Positions 32,122 through 41,607 are shown, counted from the first letter of the stretch. The stretch is DNA of 64,000 bases from Hwanghaeella sp965227365 (GCF_965227365.1 NZ_OZ245754.1:62001-126000), one strand, 5' to 3'. A program made the numbers and translations. The notes: generated by a model from the sequence alone, not told the origin.

Positions 32122-34074
32122 ATGAAGAACTTCACAATCCTGAAGCAGGTTCTATCGATCGTCGGTCTGGCGGTCGTCGGCTTCGCGATCATCGGCGGCG
32201 TATATTTCTGGGGTGAGGGTTCGGTAAACGCCCAGCGTCAGGCTGCCGAAACGGCCAAAGCGCGCAGTTCCGTCGTGCAGACAGTACAGTATCTTTTCCT
32301 TAATGCCCGTCGGCGGGAAAAGGATTTTCTGCTGCGACGTGACGAAAAGTATATCGAACAATTGAACAAGGTCGTCGCCGAAATTCGTAGCAGCCTGGCG
32401 CAGTTGGAGGAACTGGGTGTGCCGGCGGAAAGTGCATCCGACCTGACCGCGATCGGCTCCGGCATTTCGACCTATCACGATACGTTCCGACAGGTCGCGG
32501 AAGACGTCGTTGCAATCGGTTTGACAGAAAAGGTCGGGCTGAGAGGCAAGCTCAGATCCGCCGTGCACAATGTCGAAGAGCGTCTGCTTACCATGCAGGA
32601 CGACGGGATGCTGGTGAAGATGTTGATGATGCGCCGGCACGAAAAGGACTTCCTGCTGCGGATCGACCCGAAATATATCGGCCGCATCGACGACCGGCGT
32701 ACCGAACTGGTTGCCCTGTTGGATGCCGCCGGTGTGACCGGATCGGCCCGCACCGAAATAGACGCCCTGCTGGATACCTACGTGACTTCGTTCAAGGAAT
32801 TGGCGGAACTGGTTCTGGCATTAGGTGAAAAGACCCAGCAACTGTCCGATACCTTCGCCGAGATCGAACCGGTCATGGAGAAAGTCGCGGAACGCATTGA
32901 AGCGGATCGTGCGGCGGCGGTTGACAGTGCAGCCGCCATCACGGCGCAGACACAGGTCATCATTCCCGTCGTCATCGTTGTCGTCACCCTTGTGGCCGCG
33001 TTGGTCGGAGTGCTTGTGGCGCGCGCCATTTCGGGGCCGATTCAGGCCATGACGGACACCATGGGCGAACTGGCGGGCGGCCGGCGGGATGTCGAGGTGC
33101 CGGCAACGGATTACCGCAACGAAATCGGCCAAATGGCGCAGTCGGTGCTTAGCTTCCGCGACTCACTGATCGCCGCGGACACGCTGGCCGAGGAACAGCG
33201 GGATGCCCAGGCACAACAGGTGAAGCGGGCCGAGAAGTTGATGCAGCGAACTTCCGATTTCGATGCCAAGATCCAGGAAATCCTGTCTCAGGTCGGCTCC
33301 GCCGTTACGCAGATGGGTCAGACGGCCGGCCACATGGACAAGGCCTCCGACAATGTCGAATCGCAATCCTCCGCCGTTGCCAGTTCTTCCGCGGAAAGCG
33401 CGATGAACGTGCAAACGGTGGCGGCCGCCACGGAAGAGCTTTCCGCGTCGATCGTCGAAATCGGCAGCCAGATCCAGAATGCCAACCACATCACGCGGTC
33501 GGCGGTGGATCAGGCACAGGTTTCCGTGAAAACCGTGACCGATCTGGAAACGGCGGTCTCCCAGATCAGCGAAGTGATCGACCTGATCAAGGATATCGCG
33601 GAACAGACGAACCTTCTGGCCCTGAACGCCACGATCGAGGCCGCGCGTGCGGGCGATGCCGGCAAGGGCTTTGCTGTCGTTGCGAATGAAGTGAAATCCC
33701 TGTCGGCGGAAACCGCGAAAGCAACCGAGCAGATCGAGCGGCAGATCTCGGCGGTACAGGCGGCGACCGGAACAACGGTCTCGAGCATCACTGAATTCTC
33801 GAACACCGTGAACCAGGTGAACGAAATTTCCGCGGCGGTCGCGGCGGCGATCGAGGAACAGACGGCAGCGACGAACGAAATCTCCCGGAATGTCGAGGAA
33901 GCGGCGCAAGCGGTCGAGGACGTCAACCGCAACATCCAGGGTGTCAGTGAAAGCGCGAAGTCGACCAAAAAGGCGGCCATCGAGGTTCGCAGTGCATCGG
34001 ATCTGATCGGCAATCAGACCGAAGCGGTGACGACCTCTGTCGCCGGTTTCCTCGCGGATGTGAGAAGCATCTGA
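32122..34074 (+). CDS. Methyl-accepting chemotaxis protein with HBM-like sensor
   Basis: A 650-residue transmembrane chemoreceptor from the ATG at 32122. TM1 is at about residues 9-30. The periplasmic part (about 31-285) has two similar motifs, ARRREKDFLLRRDEKYI and MRRHEKDFLLRIDPKYI, that fit the helical bimodular (HBM) ligand-binding domain. TM2 is at about residues 290-315 (VIIPVVIVVVTLVAALVGVL), followed by HAMP. The signalling tip contains DIAEQTNLLALNATIEAARA, with the usual methylation helices around it. Known HBM receptors sense organic acids. No CheR-binding pentapeptide is visible at the C-terminus. Confidence 0.9.
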   Translation: MKNFTILKQVLSIVGLAVVGFAIIGGVYFWGEGSVNAQRQAAETAKARSSVVQTVQYLFLNARRREKDFLLRRDEKYIEQLNKVVAEIRSSLAQLEELGVPAESASDLTAIGSGISTYHDTFRQVAEDVVAIGLTEKVGLRGKLRSAVHNVEERLLTMQDDGMLVKMLMMRRHEKDFLLRIDPKYIGRIDDRRTELVALLDAAGVTGSARTEIDALLDTYVTSFKELAELVLALGEKTQQLSDTFAEIEPVMEKVAERIEADRAAAVDSAAAITAQTQVIIPVVIVVVTLVAALVGVLVARAISGPIQAMTDTMGELAGGRRDVEVPATDYRNEIGQMAQSVLSFRDSLIAADTLAEEQRDAQAQQVKRAEKLMQRTSDFDAKIQEILSQVGSAVTQMGQTAGHMDKASDNVESQSSAVASSSAESAMNVQTVAAATEELSASIVEIGSQIQNANHITRSAVDQAQVSVKTVTDLETAVSQISEVIDLIKDIAEQTNLLALNATIEAARAGDAGKGFAVVANEVKSLSAETAKATEQIERQISAVQAATGTTVSSITEFSNTVNQVNEISAAVAAAIEEQTAATNEISRNVEEAAQAVEDVNRNIQGVSESAKSTKKAAIEVRSASDLIGNQTEAVTTSVAGFLADVRSI

Positions 34075-34084
34075 CGAAATGAGA

Positions 34085-34111
34085 ACCCCGCCGGGCGCCG
34101 CCCGGCGGGGT
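34085..34111. terminator. Strong hairpin between two convergent chemoreceptor genes
   Basis: ACCCCGCCGGG, five loop bases CGCCG and CCCGGCGGGGT form a perfect eleven-base-pair stem. It starts ten bases after the plus-strand stop and lies about 33 bases beyond the minus-strand stop, so it can serve both genes. Confidence 0.7.
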
Positions 34112-34144
34112 CAGCCCTAAACAGTCGGCGGACCCCGGGTGCAG

Positions 34145-35833
34145 TCAGACGCGCTGTGCTCTGGCCGCTTCCCTCGCGGCTTTTTGCATGTTGGCGGACA
34201 TCTCGCTGGCCACCGCGGTCTGTTCTTCAATCGCCGATGCAGTCGAACCGACATAGTTCTGGACGCTGTCGATCTGATTGCGGATCGCGTCCAAGGCCCC
34301 GACGACATCGGTTGCCACCCCCATCATGTTCGAGATTTCCGCTTCCACATCCTCCGTGGCTTTCCTTGCCTGATCGGCGAGGCTTTTCACCTCGCTGGCG
34401 ACAACCGCGAACCCTTTTCCGGCTTCACCGGCACGCGCGGCTTCGATCGTCGCGTTCAAGGAAAGAAGGTTGATCTGGCCGGTGATGCCGGTAATTGCCT
34501 CGATGATGCTGCCCATGGACTTCGCCGCGCCGTCCAGGCGTTGCGTGGCTTTGTCGGCCTCGGCGACCTTGGTTACGGCTTCACTCGAAACGCTACGTGA
34601 CTTCTCCATACTGGCGGCAATCTCCTTGACCGAAGCGCTCAACTGCTCAGCGCCGGCGGCGGTATCCTCAAGCATGGTTTTGATGTATTCCGCCTGTTTC
34701 CTGGCCAGAACGGCATCGGTTATGTCGGACGCATATTTTACGACCTTGTAGGGCTTGCCGCTCATATCGCGGATAGGATTGTAGGACGCCTGGATCCAGA
34801 TTTCCTTACCCCCCTTGCCGAGGCGGCGATATTCGCCGGACTCGAACTGGCCTTGGTTCAAGCGCGCCCAGAATTGGCGATAGGCCTCGCCATTCGCTTC
34901 GTCGGCCGGCATGAAGGTCGAATGGTGCTTGCCTTTGATCTCGTCCAAACGGTAGCCGACGGCGTTCAGGAAGTTGTCGTTTGCCTTGATGATCGTGCCG
35001 TCCAGGTTGAATTCGATCACGGCCTGGGATTTGCCGATCGCCTCGATCTGGCCGCTGAAGTCAGCGTTGCGCAGTTTTTGTTCGGTCACGTCCGTGGCGA
35101 ATTTGACGACTTTGTAAGGGCGGCCGTTCATGTCGAAAATCGGGTTGTAGGACGCTTGGATCCAGATTTCCCTGCCGTTCTTGTCAAACCGTTTGAACTC
35201 ACCCGCTTTGAATTCCCCATGGGCCAGGGACTGCCAAAAGGATTGGTAATCGGGGCTCGCCCGTTCCGACGGGTCGACGAAGATGGAATGATGTTTGCCC
35301 TGAACCTCGTCCAGGCGGTAGCCCATTGCGTTCAGGAAATTGTCGTTTGCCTTGATGATCGTGCCGTCCAGGTTGAACTCGATGACGGCCTGCGATCGGC
35401 CGATCGCCTCAATTTGACCGCGGAGATCGGCGCTCCGTCGTTTCTGATCAGTGATGTCGGAGGCGAACTTGACGACTTTGACCACCTTTCCCGTGTGGTT
35501 CAGAATCGGGTTGTAGGTTGCGTAGATCCAGATCTCCTTACCGTCTTTACCCAATCGCTTGAATTCGCCGCTATGAAATCGGCCGGCAGCCAGATCCTTC
35601 CAGAATTTGCGATAATCGGCACTTTCGCGCTCATCCGGCGCGACAAACATCGAATGATGTTTCCGGCGAATCTCCTCCAGTGCGTAGCCCATGGCACCGA
35701 GGAACAGGCCGTTCGCGGTGAGGATTGTGCCATCCGGTTCGAACTCGATAATGGCCTGCGACCGGCCCAAGGCTTCCAGTTTCAATTGGGCTTCGGATGT
35801 ACTCGATCCAGGCCCGAATAACGATTTGAACAT
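34145..35833 (-). CDS. Soluble chemoreceptor with three tandem PAS domains
   Basis: The protein has 562 residues from the ATG at 35833, which has an AAGGAAG ribosome site. No membrane segment is visible, so it is cytoplasmic. Three PAS repeats of about 122 residues each occupy residues 10-375. Each has a version of SQAVIEFNLDGTIIKANDNF, GKHHS(I/T)F and ASYNPI.D. The second and third are nearly identical over their first half. A short signalling domain follows, with QINLLSLNATIEAARAGEAG at the tip. The repeats lack an obvious haem- or flavin-binding signature that I can name. This resembles Aer2- or BdlA-like soluble receptors for redox, oxygen or energy state. Confidence 0.88.
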   Translation of the reverse strand: MFKSLFGPGSSTSEAQLKLEALGRSQAIIEFEPDGTILTANGLFLGAMGYALEEIRRKHHSMFVAPDERESADYRKFWKDLAAGRFHSGEFKRLGKDGKEIWIYATYNPILNHTGKVVKVVKFASDITDQKRRSADLRGQIEAIGRSQAVIEFNLDGTIIKANDNFLNAMGYRLDEVQGKHHSIFVDPSERASPDYQSFWQSLAHGEFKAGEFKRFDKNGREIWIQASYNPIFDMNGRPYKVVKFATDVTEQKLRNADFSGQIEAIGKSQAVIEFNLDGTIIKANDNFLNAVGYRLDEIKGKHHSTFMPADEANGEAYRQFWARLNQGQFESGEYRRLGKGGKEIWIQASYNPIRDMSGKPYKVVKYASDITDAVLARKQAEYIKTMLEDTAAGAEQLSASVKEIAASMEKSRSVSSEAVTKVAEADKATQRLDGAAKSMGSIIEAITGITGQINLLSLNATIEAARAGEAGKGFAVVASEVKSLADQARKATEDVEAEISNMMGVATDVVGALDAIRNQIDSVQNYVGSTASAIEEQTAVASEMSANMQKAAREAARAQRV

Positions 35834-36188
35834 AACAACTTCCTTCTCGGACTGCGCACCGGGTGCGACTTCAGGCGCCTGGCGCGAGGCCGGCCAACTT
35901 TCTGTTTGTTTCAGGGCATGGTTGCCGATGGGCGCACAGTTTCGATGCGACCGATCAAGTGCGGCATACATCCGTCGTGTTCGCGACTCAGATCGACCCT
36001 TTCCTGCTAACACCGCTAACCTCACTGGGGGAGGAGCCGGTCTTGGTCAGGCATCTGTCGGTATTTTGTCCTCCTCAAGCAGGGGGAGGAGTCTCAAACT
36101 GGTTCGGATTTCGTTATTGCGGTCGGAAATCCTTGAGTGCCGGTAATGGCATCTGACCGCATTGTTCCGAATAGAACGTTCCCTCGAG

Positions 36189-36214
36189 TGATCGGTTTTG
36201 CCGATCATGTTTTT
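36189..36214 (+). terminator. Intrinsic terminator with no gene upstream on its strand
   Basis: TGATCGG, loop TTTTG and CCGATCA form a perfect seven-base-pair stem followed by TGTTTTT. This is the classical intrinsic terminator layout on the plus strand. The nearest plus-strand gene ends more than 2 kb earlier, so it may terminate an unannotated small RNA. Confidence 0.6.
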
Positions 36215-36640
36215 CTCCCCAGCAACGCGTCATCCACAAAAGACGCGTCAAAGTGCAGTTATTCTGAGGCGATCCCCTTTCCTCGGAGGCGCTCGATTCC
36301 TGGGCTGGGAGTTCACACAACCCAAATTGTGGTTTCGCCGCACCGCTAGTTTACGAATATAAAAAGTGTCAAAAACGGAAGTCAATGATATCCGGAAAAT
36401 ATTATTTAAAAACAGATATATCTTCAAATGACCGAGCGTCTGTGGGCTGGATGTTGCCCTCGGTTCTGACGGTAATGGTAGCATGGAAGACGTAAATGAT
36501 GATTTGTCCGTTCAGCGGTAGGGGGCGGTTCTGTTCCTTCCGCGGGCAGGAATTCAGTTCATGGTAAAATCAAAACACCACGATAAAAATGGATATATCT
36601 GCCGTGCTGTTGCTCATCCGTTCGCGATTTGAAGGAAGAT

Positions 36641-36663
36641 GGCCCACCCGGAAAGGGTGGGCC
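36641..36663 (-). terminator. Terminator of the four-helix-bundle chemoreceptor gene
   Basis: GGCCCACCC, loop GGAAA and GGGTGGGCC form a perfect nine-base-pair stem 14 bases beyond the minus-strand stop. On the minus strand it runs into the T-rich ATCTTCCTTC. Confidence 0.65.
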
Positions 36664-36676
36664 GCTTCGGCATGGT

Positions 36677-38404
36677 TCACGCGGCGCGGATCTGATTTGC
36701 CAGTTCGATGACCTGCTGGCGCAAGTCTGCTGAGTCCTGGTCCATCGATTCCGAGGCGGTGAACAGTTCGCGGGCTTGCGTGCCGGTATCTGTTACCGAT
36801 TGCGCGACACCCACGATGTTCGACGAAACTTCCTGTGTGCCCGTCGCGGCTTCTTCCACGTTGCGGGCAATTTCCTGCGTCGCGATGCCCTGTTCTTCGA
36901 CGGCGGCGGCAATGCCGTTGGTCGTGTTGTTGATCTCGTCAACGACCTTGCCGATTTCGAGGATCGCCTGGATAGCGTCGTTCGTCGCCGTCTGGATTTC
37001 ATTGACCTGGGTCGAAATCTCCCCGGTCGCGTTCGCCGTCTGGGTCGCGAGGCTCTTGACCTCCGATGCGACGACCGCGAAGCCCTTGCCTGCTTCGCCG
37101 GCGCGGGCCGCCTCGATCGTGGCGTTCAGCGCGAGCAGGTTGGTCTGTTCCGCGATATCGCTGATCAGCGCAACGACCGCGCCGATCTGGTCGGCGGCGC
37201 GAGCCAGGCCCTGGACCTTGGAATTGGTGGTCTCGATTTCCCGAACGGCGCGTTCCGCGATCTGTGTGGAATGGACGACCTGGCGACCGATCTCGGAGAC
37301 GGAGGCGGCAAGCTCCTCGGCCGCCGCGGCGACCGTCTGAACGTTGGTCGAGGCTTCTTCGGACGCGCTGGCCACGGTGCTGGACTTGCTGGTCGCCTGA
37401 TCGGCGTTCGTGGTCAACTGCTGTGCGGATACCTTGACCTGCGTCGCGCCGGCCGCCATGCGCTGGGCGATGGAACCGATATTGCTCTCGATCTGGTAGG
37501 CGACTTCGGACAGCATTTTCGCGCGGTCTTCGGCGGCCTTGATGTCGGCTTCTTCCTGCGCGGCCTTCAGGCGCTTCACTTCTACGGCGTTGTCCCGGAA
37601 GACCTGCACGGCACGCGCCATACCGCCGATTTCGTCACGATTGTCTGTGTAGTTGATTTCGACCTCGGTATCGTCCTCGGCCAAGCGGCCCATGACTTCG
37701 GTGATCTGAGTGACCGGCTTGGCGATCGAGCGTCCGATGAGGAAAGCGCCGAGCAGGCCGAAGAACATGCCGATGACGGCGGTGCCGATCAGCAACTGAA
37801 TGCCGAGTTTTTCGTCCTTTTCCGCCTTCAACGCGGCGGCTGCGGTGAACCGGTCCAACTGGTTCTGCACCTGGGCCAGTTCCTTGGCGAGTTTCGCCTG
37901 TTCCATTTCGGTTTCCTCGGCGATGGCTGCCGCTGCCGCCGTATCGCCCGCCATCAACAATGTGAGAACCTTTTCCCCATGCTTTTCATAAGCCAGATGC
38001 TCCTGGGCGATGCGGTCCAGTTGGACGGAAAGGCTTTCGAATTCCTGCTTGGCCTCCGGCGTGGCGGCATGCGCAATGGCTTCATCGGCCATTTGCAGTG
38101 CTTCCCGCAGTTCCTCGTCCACCGTGTGACCGAGTTTCACGAAATGCTTCGTCAAATCTTCGAGGTCCGCGGCATGCAGATGTCCGGCGCCTTTCGCCAG
38201 CAGAATTGCCTGTTCCAACTGATGTGCGTTGATCTTGGAGACGATTTCGGTCAGCGGGATATCGCGGTGGGCGATCTCGGTGATTTCCGTGCCGATCTTA
38301 TCCATTTTCCAAATACCTGTGCCGGCGACGATGCCCAGGATGATGAGGAGCATGCCCGCCAAAGCGTAAATGCGACTGGATACGCGAAAATTCGAAGCTT
38401 TCAT
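36677..38404 (-). CDS. Methyl-accepting chemotaxis protein, four-helix-bundle type
   Basis: A 575-residue transmembrane chemoreceptor. TM1 is at about residues 12-33 (YALAGMLLIILGIVAGTGIW). The periplasmic helical-bundle sensor, about residues 34-195, includes HRDIPLTEIVSKINAHQLEQ. TM2 is at about residues 202-225 (LLIGTAVIGMFFGLLGAFL), followed by HAMP with ITEVMGRLAEDDTEVEINY. The signalling hairpin contains SDIAEQTNLLALNATIEAAR. The ligand is unknown; this sensor type often responds to small acids or amino acids. No C-terminal CheR tether is seen. The gene is monocistronic, with a terminator directly downstream. Confidence 0.9.
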   Translation of the reverse strand: MKASNFRVSSRIYALAGMLLIILGIVAGTGIWKMDKIGTEITEIAHRDIPLTEIVSKINAHQLEQAILLAKGAGHLHAADLEDLTKHFVKLGHTVDEELREALQMADEAIAHAATPEAKQEFESLSVQLDRIAQEHLAYEKHGEKVLTLLMAGDTAAAAAIAEETEMEQAKLAKELAQVQNQLDRFTAAAALKAEKDEKLGIQLLIGTAVIGMFFGLLGAFLIGRSIAKPVTQITEVMGRLAEDDTEVEINYTDNRDEIGGMARAVQVFRDNAVEVKRLKAAQEEADIKAAEDRAKMLSEVAYQIESNIGSIAQRMAAGATQVKVSAQQLTTNADQATSKSSTVASASEEASTNVQTVAAAAEELAASVSEIGRQVVHSTQIAERAVREIETTNSKVQGLARAADQIGAVVALISDIAEQTNLLALNATIEAARAGEAGKGFAVVASEVKSLATQTANATGEISTQVNEIQTATNDAIQAILEIGKVVDEINNTTNGIAAAVEEQGIATQEIARNVEEAATGTQEVSSNIVGVAQSVTDTGTQARELFTASESMDQDSADLRQQVIELANQIRAA

Positions 38405-38601
38405 TTTAGTGCCTCATAGAATGTCGAATTTTAAGAATTTGATCGCGGCGGCGCGCATTGCTGAGCGGCGTTGATCGTTGACCGGTGTATAGGCCGGGCG
38501 GCGACGCCGTCATAACCCTCGAATGGGGGTGTTTTAACGCAGGGATGGGGTGTCCGGGCCGGTGGAGGGCCGGGGGGAGGGCCCGTGTAGGTCGGACGCG
38601 G

Positions 38602-39543
38602 TCAAACCGTCGGCGGGAAAATGGCGTAGAAGACCGAGATCGTGGCGACCGAGGCGATGGTGCTGATCAGGATGACCGACGATGTGCGCTGAACGTAAAG
38701 CCCGTAGGACAGCGACAGGACGAAACTGCCGGCGCCGGTCGGCAGGGTGGCCATCAGGATGGCGACCTTGGCCCAAAGCGGGTCGACCGGGAACAGCCAC
38801 AGCATGAAGACGGCGGTGACGGCCGGCTGGACCAGCAGTTTGACCACGGTCATGACGGTGACCTCGCCCAATCCCTCCCGCAGGGGTTTGCCGACCAGAA
38901 ACAGGCCGATGGCGAAAAGGGCACAGGGGCCGGCCGCCGCACCCAGGATCGAGCAGAACGTTTCCGCGGGGGCGGGCAGCGGCAGGCCGAAGGAGGCCCA
39001 GATCAGACCCAGTACCGGCGCGATCAGCATCGGGTTGCGGATCAAGGCGCCGAACACCTTGCGCAGGACGGGCCCCAACCCGTCCGCTTTGCCGGCGCCG
39101 ACCTCGATCATCACGATCGCCGCGCCGACGATGACGGCGGTGTAGATCACGGTGATGAAGATCGCCGGGAAGACGGCCTCCGCCCCATAGGTGGCCAGGG
39201 CCAGCGGAATGCCCATATAGCCGGCATTGCCGTAAACCGTGTTCATCCCGTGCATGGTCGCTTCCGCCAAGCCGCGCCCGAAGGCCAGTTTGGCCAGCAG
39301 CATCGCCGCCGCCCAGACCGCGGCGAGCGACAGCATGAAGCCGATCAGGAAATCGGTGCGAACGACATTGTCGATATCGACGGTCGCCATGGCCTTGAAC
39401 AGCAGGACCGGCAGGGCGACCCAATAGACGAAACGGTTCAGCGCCTCGCTGCTTGCCTCACCCAGCAATCCGCGACGGCCGGAAACGTATCCGGCGGCGA
39501 TGATCCCGAAAACGGGCAAGACGACATTGAAGATCGGTTCCAT
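38602..39543 (-). CDS. AEC-family (auxin efflux carrier-like) permease
   Basis: A 313-residue inner-membrane transporter of the AEC family, with about ten membrane segments in two five-helix halves. It opens with MEPIFNVVLPVFGIIAAGYV. Characteristic features include the NTVYGNAGYMGIPLAL motif in the middle of each repeat-like half and a final FVLSLSYGLYVQRTSSVILI. AEC carriers in bacteria export or take up organic acids such as malate or malonate. The substrate cannot be assigned. It is not tightly linked to its neighbours. Confidence 0.87.
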   Translation of the reverse strand: MEPIFNVVLPVFGIIAAGYVSGRRGLLGEASSEALNRFVYWVALPVLLFKAMATVDIDNVVRTDFLIGFMLSLAAVWAAAMLLAKLAFGRGLAEATMHGMNTVYGNAGYMGIPLALATYGAEAVFPAIFITVIYTAVIVGAAIVMIEVGAGKADGLGPVLRKVFGALIRNPMLIAPVLGLIWASFGLPLPAPAETFCSILGAAAGPCALFAIGLFLVGKPLREGLGEVTVMTVVKLLVQPAVTAVFMLWLFPVDPLWAKVAILMATLPTGAGSFVLSLSYGLYVQRTSSVILISTIASVATISVFYAIFPPTV

Positions 39544-39603
39544 GGCTCGGCGCTGCGCTGCTTCAGCAAGTTGCGGCGCAACATACCTGGAAATACCGTG
39601 TTC

Positions 39604-40023
39604 TCAATTCCTTGATTGAGATAGTTGTTGTGTCGGCCTGGACGGCAATCGGCGCAAGATCATCCAGGAAATGCCGAGGCCGACCAACACCCCGGCGGTA
39701 TTCGCAAAGACATCCCAGCCGCTCATCATCCGCTCGGGGATGAAGGACTGGATGACTTCGATGGCGATGCCGTAGGCGATCAGCGCCGCGGCAAGCGTCA
39801 ATGGGGCGGGCCAGTCGCGATAGCCGATCCGGCCGGCTGCGGTCAGGACCATGTAAGCGAAGAAATGCTCGATCTTGTCCGAGAAGGTCGATTGAACCGC
39901 ATATTGCACCGGCAGCAGAAACAGCAACGCGATCAACGCCTGCAGCGGCAGCAGGGACAGAAGGGTTATCGCGGCAAAAGAAAGCCAGAAGCCGATCCTG
40001 GCGGCCAGGGTGACGCTGTGCAT
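39604..40023 (-). CDS. VanZ-like family membrane protein
   Basis: The protein has 139 residues from the ATG at 40023; the longer frame lies antisense to the glycerol kinase gene. It has about four membrane segments. DKIEHFFAYMVLTAAG and IEVIQSFIPERMMSGWDVFANTAGVLVG are conserved blocks of VanZ-like proteins, which are small membrane proteins of unclear biochemical role. It starts 15 bases after the glpK stop, so it may be cotranscribed with the glycerol genes. Its role in that pathway is unknown. Confidence 0.8.
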   Translation of the reverse strand: MHSVTLAARIGFWLSFAAITLLSLLPLQALIALLFLLPVQYAVQSTFSDKIEHFFAYMVLTAAGRIGYRDWPAPLTLAAALIAYGIAIEVIQSFIPERMMSGWDVFANTAGVLVGLGISWMILRRLPSRPTQQLSQSRN

Positions 40024-40037
40024 GGTAGCCTTTCCGG

Positions 40038-41534
40038 TCAGGCGGATTTGGCCGACAAGGTGCTTCGCACCGCCCTGCGCCACAACCCGTATCGACGTTC
40101 CCGCTCGTCTCCCTGCATGGCGGGTTCGAACCGGCGTTCCAAGGCCCAGCTTTCCGCGAAAACGTCCGGCGGCGCATAGAAGCCCGCTTGCAGGCCGGCC
40201 AGATAGCCCGCCCCAAGCGCCGTCGTTTCCAGGACCGACGGCCGGTCGACCGGGGCGTTCAACATGTCGGAGAGGCGCTGCATGGTCCAGTCCGAGGCGA
40301 CCATGCCGCCGTCGACCCGCAGCACCGTATCGGCGGAGGAACCCCAATCGCCGTGCATCGCCTCGATCAGGTCTCGGGTCTGGAAGCAGACGCTCTCCAG
40401 CGCGGCGAGGGCCAGTTCAGACGGACCGGTACCGCGTGTCAGGCCATAGAGCGCGCCCCGGCACTCCGCGTCCCAATAGGGCGCGCCCATGCCGGTGAAG
40501 GCCGGGACCAGGATGACGTCCTGTTCGGGATCGGCCTTGGTGGCGAGGTGTCCGGATTCCGCCGCATCGCGCAGAATGCCGAGCCCGTCGCGCAGCCATT
40601 GCACCGCCGCGCCGGCGACGAAGATCGACCCTTCGAGCGCGTAGGTGGTCTCCCCACCGAGACGATAGGCGATGGTGGTCAGCAGGCGGTTCTTCGAGGT
40701 GACCGGATCCGCGCCCGTATTCAACAGCGCGAAACAGCCGGTGCCGTAAGTGGATTTCGCCATGCCGGGCAGGAAGCAGGCCTGGCCGACGGTCGCCGCC
40801 TGCTGGTCGCCGGCAATGCCGAGCACCGGGATCGGGGCGCCGAACAGGTCGGGCAGGGTCTCGCCGAAGCTGTCGGCGGAGTCCTTCACCTCCGGCAGCA
40901 GCGAGCGCGGCACGCGGATCAGGTCCAGCAGAGCGTCGTCCCAGCGATTCTCGCGGATATTGTACAGCATCGTGCGGCTGGCATTGGTGGCGTCGGTGGC
41001 ATGCACCTTTCCGCCGGTCAGCCGCCAGAGCAGATAGCTGTCGACCGTGCCGAAGGCGAGTTCGCCGCGTTCCGCCGCGTCCCGGGCGCCGGGCACGTTG
41101 TCGAGGATCCAGGCCGCCTTGGTGCCCGAGAAATAGGGATCCAGCAGCAGGCCGGTCTTTTCGGTTACCAATGCCTCATGCCCGGCCGACTTCAGGGTCG
41201 CGCAGGTGTCGGCGGTGCGGCGATCCTGCCACACGATGGCGCGGTGGATGGCCCCCCCGGTTGCCCGGTTCCAGACGACGGTGGTCTCACGCTGATTGGT
41301 GATGCCGATGGCGGCAATGTCGCTTGCGGTCGCGCCGGCCTTCTTCATCGCCTCGCGGCAGGTCGACAGGGTCGAGTTCCAGAGGTCTTCGGGTTCATGC
41401 TCGACCCAGCCGGAGCGCGGGAAATGCTGATCGAACTCTTCCTGGGCGACGGCGGCCACGGCGCATTTCTCGTCGAACAGGATCGCCCGGCTGGACGTCG
41501 TCCCCTGATCAATGGCCAGAACGTATTTCCCCAC
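40038..41534 (-). CDS. glpK: Glycerol kinase
   Basis: A 498-residue FGGY-family kinase that phosphorylates glycerol to sn-glycerol 3-phosphate in the cytoplasm. The start is a GTG at 41534 with a GGAGG ribosome site. The ATP-binding opening AIDQGTTSSRAILFDEK, ITNQRETTVVWNRATG and the WILDNVPGARDAAERGELAFG block are standard for GlpK. DGGMVASDWTMQRLSDMLN is the second conserved FGGY region. Its length matches the family (about 500 residues). It follows glpD by 73 bases on the same strand, and the ABC transporter for glycerol starts about 2.6 kb to the right. Confidence 0.93.
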   Translation of the reverse strand: MGKYVLAIDQGTTSSRAILFDEKCAVAAVAQEEFDQHFPRSGWVEHEPEDLWNSTLSTCREAMKKAGATASDIAAIGITNQRETTVVWNRATGGAIHRAIVWQDRRTADTCATLKSAGHEALVTEKTGLLLDPYFSGTKAAWILDNVPGARDAAERGELAFGTVDSYLLWRLTGGKVHATDATNASRTMLYNIRENRWDDALLDLIRVPRSLLPEVKDSADSFGETLPDLFGAPIPVLGIAGDQQAATVGQACFLPGMAKSTYGTGCFALLNTGADPVTSKNRLLTTIAYRLGGETTYALEGSIFVAGAAVQWLRDGLGILRDAAESGHLATKADPEQDVILVPAFTGMGAPYWDAECRGALYGLTRGTGPSELALAALESVCFQTRDLIEAMHGDWGSSADTVLRVDGGMVASDWTMQRLSDMLNAPVDRPSVLETTALGAGYLAGLQAGFYAPPDVFAESWALERRFEPAMQGDERERRYGLWRRAVRSTLSAKSA

Positions 41535-41607
41535 CAGTCATCCTCCCTCGTTAAAGGCCGCGACCTTGAAGCGATCTCTTGCTGCGGCACTCATAAGGCC
41601 GGTCGGA

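Larger units (their letters stand above)
35834..36676. other. 843-bp intergenic stretch without a supported gene
   Basis: No open frame here looks coding. The stretch holds a plus-strand hairpin CTCC/GGAG type at 36069-36090, an intrinsic terminator at 36189-36214 and a second terminator at 36641-36663. There is an AT-rich patch at about 36350-36425. Two related 16-base sequences occur at 36408-36423 and 36585-36600, both ending in the palindromic GATATATC core. A 23-codon frame at 36561-36632 precedes the last hairpin, but I cannot say that it is translated. A small RNA from the plus strand ending at about 36214 is possible. Confidence 0.5.

Noticed and set aside
36137..36349. Small plus-strand open frames in the gene-free stretch
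   Set aside because: They span the terminator hairpin at 36189-36214, lack ribosome sites and have no recognisable features.
38485..39615. 376-codon plus-strand open frame opposite the AEC permease
   Set aside because: Composition is Gln/Asp/Gly/Arg-rich without hydrophobic core or motifs; the minus strand encodes a normal AEC transporter.
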